Shown: positions 56,760 to 64,000 of the stretch, in pieces | Numbering within the stretch: the stretch's first letter is position 1 | Layout of the letters: every line of letters begins with the position of its first letter | NCBI GenBank assembly: GCA_031472005.1 | Contig: PZJY01000002.1 | Coordinates: 3,286,001-3,350,000, forward strand | Length of the DNA stretch: 64,000 nt | Origin: Tetracladium setigerum | Lineage: Eukaryota; Ascomycota; Leotiomycetes; Helotiales | Reading direction: 5' to 3' | Translations under genes and position numbers: made by a program | The notes under the pieces: model-generated | Seen by the model: only the letters and a program-made list of their open reading frames with translations | The model's database searches: none | Told to the model about the DNA's origin: nothing

Positions 56760-58380
56760 TCATATAATTCCACCAGGAGGATCATATGGGTTCCCTGAAT
56801 GCGGCATCCTCCTGTCCAACCCAGCGCTTCCAGGTGCCTCGCTTCCTGCTTCACCATTCGGCGCAATCTTCCTCAGCATAAACATAGGCTTCTTCCCTTC
56901 CTTATCCAATTGCTTAAACAGAATCAGAGGCTTCTCCTCCATGCCTAGACAGCGCTCCTTATCACCATAGACAATGTACAGGGCGTACTGTTCCCAAGGC
57001 GCATTAATGTTATATTTTTTGAGGGCTGCAGGCAGAACTTTGTAGCATGGGTCTTCCATGCTGACGCGGAATGATTTGAATATTTCAACGGATGCGCTGT
57101 TGGCGGTGCCAGCTGGAGTGTCAGGTGCGGGGGTTTGAGCTCGCCGTAAGGGCGCAGGTTTAGTGCTGTCGCGGGAGTATGTGGATCCTTGGTATTGATC
57201 GGCGTCATTGAGGAACGTCCCTCGTCCTGGGGTGGGCATGTCGGATCGATAGGAGCGGGAGGCAAGAGTTGAACCACTGAGTGTATTTGGTGGGGAAGTG
57301 GGTGATGGTTGATTCGGCGAGGGGTAGCCAGGTGATTGAGATGGCTGGGAGCCGTTCATGGCTGCGAGGTGGGAGGATGATAGAACAGCCCTTTCTGCTG
57401 CGTTTGTAGGGTCCAATGCTTGCTCCATCAAAGACCTTTCTTGTGTTGTGGGTAGATATGTCGGCGATGCGTTCTTCGGCGTCGAGTCGAGGAACAGCTT
57501 TTTAGTAGAGAACTTTCTGGATAATCCAGTACTAGAGTTTATGGATGAAGGGGTAGGCGCCGGAGGGGAGATAGTGTTCTCGTAGTTGTAAGAGTTCTGG
57601 TTATTGTTAGATCCAGACGTGAGAAAAGGAAGCGGTTCCCGTTCTTTGGCCATCCTGAACACTGGCAGCAGATCCTCCCGTAAACGAGCATAGTCGGCCG
57701 TTATCCTGCGAAGCTGGTCCTCTGCAATGTTTATACGCTCATCCCGCATGCGTAATTGTTCCGCCAAAAACTTGATGTCCTTGAGCGTCGCGGTGGCATA
57801 TTGAGCCTCTGCGTCGGCAGCTATCGCGGCATTAGCATTTTTGTTTTGATGACCCATCTGCCATGCACCTACATAGCGGCACATAGTGATCGCTCTCCAG
57901 CGGTATATCCTGCTTGATCTTGATATCATACACGCTCTTGAGGATTGTAAGTCGATGCCCCACACTGGTCACACCCATCTGCTTCAAGTCATCGTGCTGC
58001 AGAGCCACCAGCGCTTCTCCCACGATTTCATTTTCTATGCCAAGTCAGTCAGTGCCAACTCATGCCAATACCACCCATCTCGAGGCATGCCGTGTTGCCG
58101 CAGCCGTACCTAAAAACTGATCCTGATATTGTCGCAAGCCCAAACTGCTCACAAAGTCTGCACATTCGTCGGCCGTCCATTCCGTTATGATATTCTCTGG
58201 AAGTCCCCCCGTGTTGTGGGCGCCATAGGTTGTTGGAGTGTGTTCGCTCGAGGACAGGCCGCCGTCCGAGTCTGTAGGACTGGCCTCGGAATCGTTGTCA
58301 AGGGGTTCATGGAAGCTCCTCTCGTACTCGTCGTCGGCGTCTGATTCTGCGTAGGCGGTGCCCGACTGTGCGAACGACAT
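56760..58380 (-). CDS. STE50: MAPK cascade adaptor Ste50
   Basis: Adaptor that links Ste11-type MAPKKK to Cdc42/Ras and to osmosensors; in filamentous fungi needed for mating, hyphal fusion and infection structures. Exons 58110-58380, 57873-58034 and 56760-57820; 1494 nt, 497 aa, in frame. The SAM domain (about residues 64-130, ITEWTADECADFVSSLGL onward, ending VGHRLTILKSVYDI) is split by intron 1. Intron 2 is 52 nt (donor GTAGGT, GCTAAT branch, TAG), and its removal gives YVPLSADAEAQ. A coiled coil (about 150-200, RMRDERINIAEDQLRRI) follows, then a Ser/Pro linker, and the C-terminal Ras-association domain (about 388-463). The start ATG gives MSFAQSGTAYAESDAD. Confidence 0.95.
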
Positions 58381-59540
58381 GCTGATATCGAGGGATCTGA
58401 GGAAGCACACAATCGCAGGCGGAGGAGTTGGTGGTGGGGAGGTTAATGGCGAGGGCCTCGTGGTGCTGCGAGGGGAACAGGAAATGGAGGGCGTTCCAGC
58501 TCGTGAGGTTGCTTCTTGTTCTGGCGCTGCATGCGTACTAGCGGCTGGTGTGGCTGCCGTCAAAGCGTCTAACGTTACGGCCCACTAATAATAATTGGCT
58601 AGTGGATATATATTAATAGGCCAGGGGGTGGTTGGTTGGGTGGTGTCGAGTGGTGTCACTGGGTGAGGAAGAGTGGAAGAGAAGCAAGCAATTGTGCAAC
58701 TAGAGTAGGTAGGTACAGTACCTACCACGCGGCATTTCCAGGTTCGCTTCGCGCGTGTCGTTGATTGCTATTTGTTATTTATTATGATCATGACAATGAC
58801 ATGATTAGATATTATTTCTACTACTACTGCTACTACCAGATTGTACTAGTAAAAATAATAAGGGTGGAAGTAGTAGCAGCAGTATAATTTATCATTTATC
58901 TAGTCACTATCAGGTATATTCCATATTATTACAGTATAGTACCTACCTCTTCACATCTTCCTCTTCGTACTTAGGTAGGCGAGGTAAGAATACCAAGAGA
59001 GCCTCCGTCACTTCACCCGTGCTGATGGATCACTTACTCAGATCATGGTACCCAGGGTACGCACTTCTACTTACTCTACTCGTTACGGTACCGCCACCAG
59101 GAGTCCAGGTCGAGGCGACCGGCGATCACGGATCCCTCTGGGCTCTGGGACGATGATGGTGATCGTCCCGTGCACGCAATGCAAAGCTGGGGAGCTTCCA
59201 TGGCGATCAATGCCGCAAATGTTGCGGAAACAAAAGGGAGGAGCAACGAGTCAGGGGACAGGGCGAGATTCAAGGATGCTGAATTGGTAGGCACAACTTC
59301 TCAATGGCCTTCTGCTGCTGGGCCAAACAACACGAGTGTGCGCCAAACAAAAACGTGCAAAGGTTTAAGGTAGAATATGTACGATTCCGCTCAACGGCAC
59401 CATTCCAGCAAGTCATGATCGCCTTTATCCATCCGCCGTCAGGTCCCATTGTCCAACGCCGGTATAGTTTACGCCTCTTCGCCTTTGAACCAAGCTTCAT
59501 TATCATTTCGTTTGCATCATGTACAATCCCAGCCAGCACT
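58381..59540. other. Intergenic: STE50 promoter / TEA4 3' flank
   Basis: 1.16 kb without a supported gene. GTAGGTAGGTACAGTACCTACC at 58704-58726 and more CCTA units near 58940-58985. Confidence 0.55.
58704..58726. repeat. GGTA inverted tract
   Basis: GTAGGTAGGTAC and its near mirror GTACCTACC face each other around CA, forming a short inverted repeat in the STE50 promoter. Confidence 0.75.
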
Positions 59541-62500
59541 CTATCTCGAGGCTTGGGTTCTCATCTTTCGAGCCAGCCAGTCACCAAGCATGCCATCCAA
59601 GCGCTACGCATATCATTAGTTGTGCTTCTCTGAGAACTGTCGCAAAGACACTTACCTGAGTGATGTCTGCTAGCTTTGCATTCTCATCCCGGAAAAGAGG
59701 TCCCGTGATCGGGTGGTCTGGGCCGGCAGGCACGACTCCAGACTTATCATATACAACGACCAAGAGATCTTTGATGTCACCATCATCGTCAAAGAACGTC
59801 CTTAGTTGCGAATCGCTCCACGTTGTCGAGGTTGTAGAGCTTCCGCCCTTCTTCTCGCCAGCCTCTTCACGATCGATCAAATCCGGAGAAACCGAAGAGA
59901 CGGGCGATGCGGGCTCGTCTTGACTTGAATTGTCGACCATGAGTGGAGGTGGATACGATTGTGGAGGACTGACAGGAGAGATATGGACTGGTGATTCGGA
60001 CAACCTGTCATCAGTCGGATTGGATCGTTCAGTTGTAGGCGATGAGTAACTGTCTGGAAAGCTGCCCGGTATTGGACGCTGCGGTTTGCTTGAAGTCTGG
60101 GCTGGCTCCTCGTTTGGTGAGTCGTCTGGGGTTGAATCAAAGTCATCCAATTCAACACGTTCCCTGGCTTTCCTCGCCTTGACTGGTTTTGGATCCGAAT
60201 TGCTAGAGCTTGCAGAGCGTAAGATTTTGGAGATAGTGCCGGTCTTGGATTCCTTCTGGGGCGTTTGTGTCGGTGTTGGCCCTCGAGTTACATCAGGAGT
60301 CGTTGTTCGTTGCTGTTGTACTGGAATTTCGCGAACGCTCTCGGGCTGAACCAGGCGCATTGAAGGTGCTTGAACAGAGTCTGCTGGAGGCGCACGCTCT
60401 GGGGCAGGAGCCTGTTGAAGTTCGCCTTTCTTCTGGCTAGGTTTTCGAACAGGCGATGTTTCATTCCGAGGTTGCTTTTGCAGCTTGCTGGGTTGTCGTT
60501 GAACGTCCTGGGGGGGAACCGACGTTTGTGGTTCTTCGAAAACAGCAATATCATCAGAATCCTTGCTTGGAGCAGGTGATGTTCGAGATCCTTCGGCAGA
60601 TTGCTTTCCAGCCATAAGCTCATCAATCTCATCGTCGATAATCTTGGACTTCTTTTCTTTTCGCTTGAATAAACCGCTCAGCATTCCAGGTTTCTTATCT
60701 TTCTCCTTCTTGTCTTTGCGATCCTTCTTGTCCTTGCCCTTTTCTGCCACCACATCCTTCTCGAGTTTATCCAGACTAGCCCGAGACTTGAGTTCCTTAG
60801 AATCATTCGAGGTGCGGGTAGATGTGCTAGAATCATCCCGTAGCAGATTCGGCGTGAGTGTAATCTTGCGTGTCTCCACGGAATCATCCTTGAAGAATGA
60901 ATCCGTATTTCTGACTGTTCCATTCCTGGACTTGCTCTCTACCTTGCCATCAAAGAAGTCATCACTAGTCCGGGCGGTGTCCGAACTATTGAGACTGCCA
61001 TCCGCTCGACTGGCTTCTGTGTCTGCAAGGTCTGCCTTGACCTCGCGAAGATCACCTCTCGGCTTCAAGGGCTCAACTGCCTTGATTTCGTCCTCCTCAG
61101 TTCTTTGCTCTTGCTGATCAGTATGCTGCTCTTGCTGGACGTTTTGGCCATAAAATATCTCATCGCCATCTTCTTCGTCTGTTGAATAATCTACATCAGA
61201 GGCTTCCACATACGTGGGAGGAGCAAAAGCGACGGTTTTAGCATTTCTTCTTCGAATAGCCTTCTTGATAGGGTTCTTGGACTTTTCTGCCTGGTCTCCA
61301 AGCATGGTTGATGTGAGCTGCACATGTTAGCTGGGAAGCGGGATGGGCCAGGAGTAGTAGCTACATCTATGTTTCTGTGCTTATTCAAACGCGCTAGTCG
61401 CTCTGTTGGTGTCTCGATATGTTCTGCTGGTAAGTATCCTACATCGTCGTTAAAAAAAGATTCTTCGAACATTGCAATGCAGGTCTCTCACCAATACTAC
61501 TATCTTTGACGACCCGAACAAGCCACCAGTAGCTGTTGCTATCATCCAAGAGAACCATCGTATCTCCCTTGGTTGCGTTTGCCTGGCCTTCGACGGTAGC
61601 GACAAAGGTATGTAGCGCGTAGACGAATTCGAAGTCGATGTCCTCTGATTCATGTAAGCATTCTCCACCCATCCCGAATCAATAAATCTGGAGTCAGTAG
61701 AGTAAGGAATCTCATAATCATCATCACCATCCTCGGAGCTTTCGTAGGGTATGGTCGCTAAGCCCTCGTCCTCAAATGGATCCGTGTCCTTTGGTAGTTC
61801 GCTGGAATCATCATCCTCATCATCCTCATCCTCCTCCTCCTCATCATCGTAAAATTCAACGTTACCCGCCAGTATTTGCTCCGCCCGGTCGTCGAAATCG
61901 TAATACTGGTCATATTCTTCAATGTGGTTTTGAAGTTCTTCCGTGGCCTGGGAAAGGGAAAGTAAGATGGCTGGTTCCGGGTCGCAGTCTTCTTTGGATG
62001 GGTATTCGTAGTCCGCCGATTCTCCGTCTTCGTAAGGGTCCAGATACTCACCCATGTGATGATGATCAGAGTTATAGAATTCGCGCTGAACCATATCCGC
62101 GGCGATTGGTTCAGGCGATGCGTCGCGAAAAGAAAAAGGGTCAGGCGTCTCGTCGAAGGGCGACGAACTTTCGTGCCACGCTTGTGAAAACGATGAAGAC
62201 ATTGGACTGCGCGAAAGCGACTCGATTCGCCGGGGCCACAAAAGTGGAAGGGAGTACCCACCATCGTCTATGGACGGGGAGCTTGAGATCTTGTCCATCA
62301 TATCATCGTCATCCTCATCCATCCCATCGTCGCCCTCTCCATCTGCATCATCACCCGCAGAAGCTGAGGTTCCCCCATTCTGTGCCACGGCTAGGTTGTC
62401 TTGTTGCTGGCGATTTGATCCTGTCGACTTTGCGGTGTTCCTCGCGGCCAGATGCTCCTCGCCTTCCTGAGACTCTTGTAGCTCGCCATTTGTCCAATCC

Positions 62501-62756
62501 TTCGAGAGTCGTGGGCTGCGAACATTTTCCTCGGCAGCCTCTGCTTCCACCTCTCGCAGAGTTCCGGCCTGGTGAGGTGCTGGTGGCCCTGTGCCCAGTG
62601 GTGATGGTTTTGTGGGTTGGCGCGAGTGGTCTTGTGCTGATGGAGCATTCTGATCTTGGAGATCAATTGAATCTAGCAGAACGTTAGTCGTTTGCTTCTC
62701 GCAGACCCTTAGCCTCCAGTCAGCCTACCAGCTCGAATTATCTCTGGTCGAGTCAT
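59541..62756 (-). CDS. Tea4/Bud14-type SH3 polarity protein (frame broken once)
   Basis: Cell-end marker adaptor that brings PP1 phosphatase and formins to growth sites at microtubule tips (Tea4 in fission yeast; Bud14 in budding yeast). Exons 62729-62756, 61492-62672, 61365-61438, 59656-61317 and 59541-59603. The N-terminus is acidic, with Asp/Glu runs to about residue 340. SH3 at about 347-412 (DFEFVYALHTFVATVEG through WWLVRVVKDSSIGYLPA), spanning a splice junction. A PP1-docking RVxF-type motif KTVAF lies at about 455-459, followed by PPTYVEASDVDYSTDEE; then a long Ser/Lys/Pro-rich linker and a C-terminal block ending DGMLGDWLAR. The frame is lost just before SH3: one C must be added to CCC 61668-61670. 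Exon sum 3008 nt is one short of 1003 codons. Confidence 0.93.
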
Positions 62757-64000
62757 CGTGGTGGTGGCTCTCAATCATGGAAGTTCCAAGGTTAAGCAGG
62801 AGTTTGGGCTAGTTGGCCGCGCGAAGATGGCCCCCGTCAATATGCAAGTAGCCGCAAGATCTCCAGCCTGATAACATCCAATGGGTTCAGTGTGCTGTAT
62901 GCGTCGCCTCCTCCGGCTCTGCCAAAGGCGATATGTGATCCAAAGTTGTTTGTTTTCCAAGAGAGCGATTGCCGTCGAAGGGGGTGGAGACGAGGAGCGC
63001 ACAGGGATGGCCAGGCTTTCGGCAGGATGTTCCTCGCAGGCAGGCTTGGGGAGTTTGAGTTGGGGGAGGAAAGTTCGAGCGATTAATTGCGACTAGATCC
63101 TGCGTCGTCGGGAAGAAGAAAGGTAGGTTAGGTAGGTGGGTTAGGTAGGTGATGTTGTCGCAAAAGGAATAAAGAAGGTTGAAAGGTTTGAATGTTGGAG
63201 GATTTGTGCTGGAGGGAGTAGGATCTCTCGATCGGTTGATTGAGTGACTGTTGAATTGTTTCTTTTACTGGAATTCTGAAACAAGAATTTGGGAGGTCCG
63301 CGACAAGGGGCTGGGGCTGGGATGTGGATGTGCTTTGAGGGGCGGCCGGGCCAGAATAGGGCTAACGGCAGATCATCTGGAGGAGGTCTGAAATTTGGTG
63401 AGGTGAAGTGCAGTGAAGTGAGATGAGAGTGTATGCCATGTCCCTTTATGCTTTATGGTTGTTACTTTATTACACTATCATGCCTTGCTTGCCTTGCTTG
63501 CATTGCTTGCATTGCATTGGTATTCCGTAGTGCTTCTCCATCTTCCCAATTTCTCCAATAATGATGATAATAGTAAATAGTACGCGGGTCAGTCCCGACA
63601 GTGGACATGTTAGGTACAGAACGTACAGCCGTACAGTACATACCAAGAGAGATCGATCTGTTTTTTTTTTTGTTCCTTCCATGATTTGCTTACACGTGGT
63701 CACTCTTTGAATCTTCCAAGCAACCAACCATTCACCCCATTCATACCATGGCATGGGCATGCAAGGCAAAAAGCCTTTTCACACGATCCCAAAGACACCA
63801 CAGCGCTTCTCCTTCTTGCCCATTCAATCAGGTCGCCTCCTTGCACATTCGCACATCAAGCGCCTGACACACGACCATCAGCTGCTCTCCTCCTACTGGA
63901 AGGCACTTTGGAAACACTTTGATCTCGCATGGACCCGTCGCTCGCTAGAGTCTTGAAGGCACCATCTGAAGTCTGGAGAGAGAATTCATTATTACTGGAC
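62757..64000. other. Intergenic: TEA4 promoter to window end
   Basis: 1.24 kb. No supported gene. AGGTAGGTTAGGTAGGTGGG tract at 63121-63150. Short open frames near the right edge lack family features. Confidence 0.5.
63121..63150. repeat. (AGGT)n tract in TEA4 promoter
   Basis: AGGTAGGTTAGGTAGGTGGG then TTAGGTAGGT; same family as the other GGTA tracts. Confidence 0.85.

Noticed and set aside
7762..62756. Programmed frameshifting or small introns as the cause of the ten frame breaks
   Set aside because: Ten unrelated genes, no slippery-site/structure pattern; possible GT-AG pairs at the breaks would be too short or would delete conserved residues.
1..64000. tRNA, rRNA or transposon genes
   Set aside because: No T-loop-like GTTCGA blocks in cloverleaf context, no rRNA-like stretch and no transposase or reverse transcriptase motifs seen by eye; a covariance-model search could still find a small RNA.

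Overview
This is nuclear DNA from a filamentous ascomycete (Pezizomycotina). The gene families and protein styles (QDE-2-type Argonaute, Ste50, Tea4/Bud14, Sec3, Erg27), the 50-150 nt GT-AG introns with CTAAC-like branch sites, and the intergenic AGGTAGGTA repeats all fit. A leotiomycete (Helotiales-like) host is my best guess, but the sequence alone does not fix the genus. I see 22 protein-coding genes and no rRNA, tRNA, CRISPR array or intact transposon. Genes lie on both strands with 0.2-2.6 kb spacers.

Layout. 0-10 kb: ribonucleotide reductase small subunit (-), a DUF4112 protein (-), decapping enzyme Dcp2 (+), mitochondrial Fe-S factor Iba57 (+) and a Cwf23-like spliceosomal J-protein (-). 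11-20 kb: a coiled-coil protein of unknown function (+), an ACMSD-like amidohydrolase (-), a 2OG-Fe(II) oxygenase (+), a secreted GH130-like protein (+) and a monocarboxylate-transporter-like MFS protein (-). 20-28 kb: a multi-pass membrane protein (-), an ADGF/CECR1-type adenosine deaminase with a predicted myristoylation signal (-) and an SRP40/Nopp140-like nucleolar protein (-). 28-43 kb: exocyst Sec3 (+), 3-ketosteroid reductase Erg27 (-), glycerol-3-phosphate acyltransferase Gpt2/Sct1 (-) and Argonaute (-). 44-64 kb: a ten-exon DHA2-type MFS transporter with three mini-exons (+), a Ser/Thr/Pro-rich single-pass membrane protein (+), a fungal protein with a basic/acidic coiled coil (+), Ste50 (-) and Tea4/Bud14 (-).

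Most of this is core cell biology: dNTP supply, mRNA decay, splicing, Fe-S assembly, sterol and lipid synthesis, polarised secretion, MAPK signalling and small-RNA silencing. Only the 13-20 kb block looks accessory or metabolic.

The most striking observation is a quality signal. Ten of the 22 genes, including normally essential ones such as SEC3 and ERG27, each lose frame exactly once, and each is explained by one missing G or C in a short G/C run. For every one of these genes the summed exon length is one base short of a multiple of three; the 12 other genes are in frame. This points to systematic G/C-run collapse in the assembly rather than biology. Other points worth checking are an 8-nt micro-exon beside 13- and 28-nt exons, six leucine-rich docking motifs in the Dcp2 tail, an MCB-like palindrome in an RNR2 intron, and several long palindromic E-boxes.
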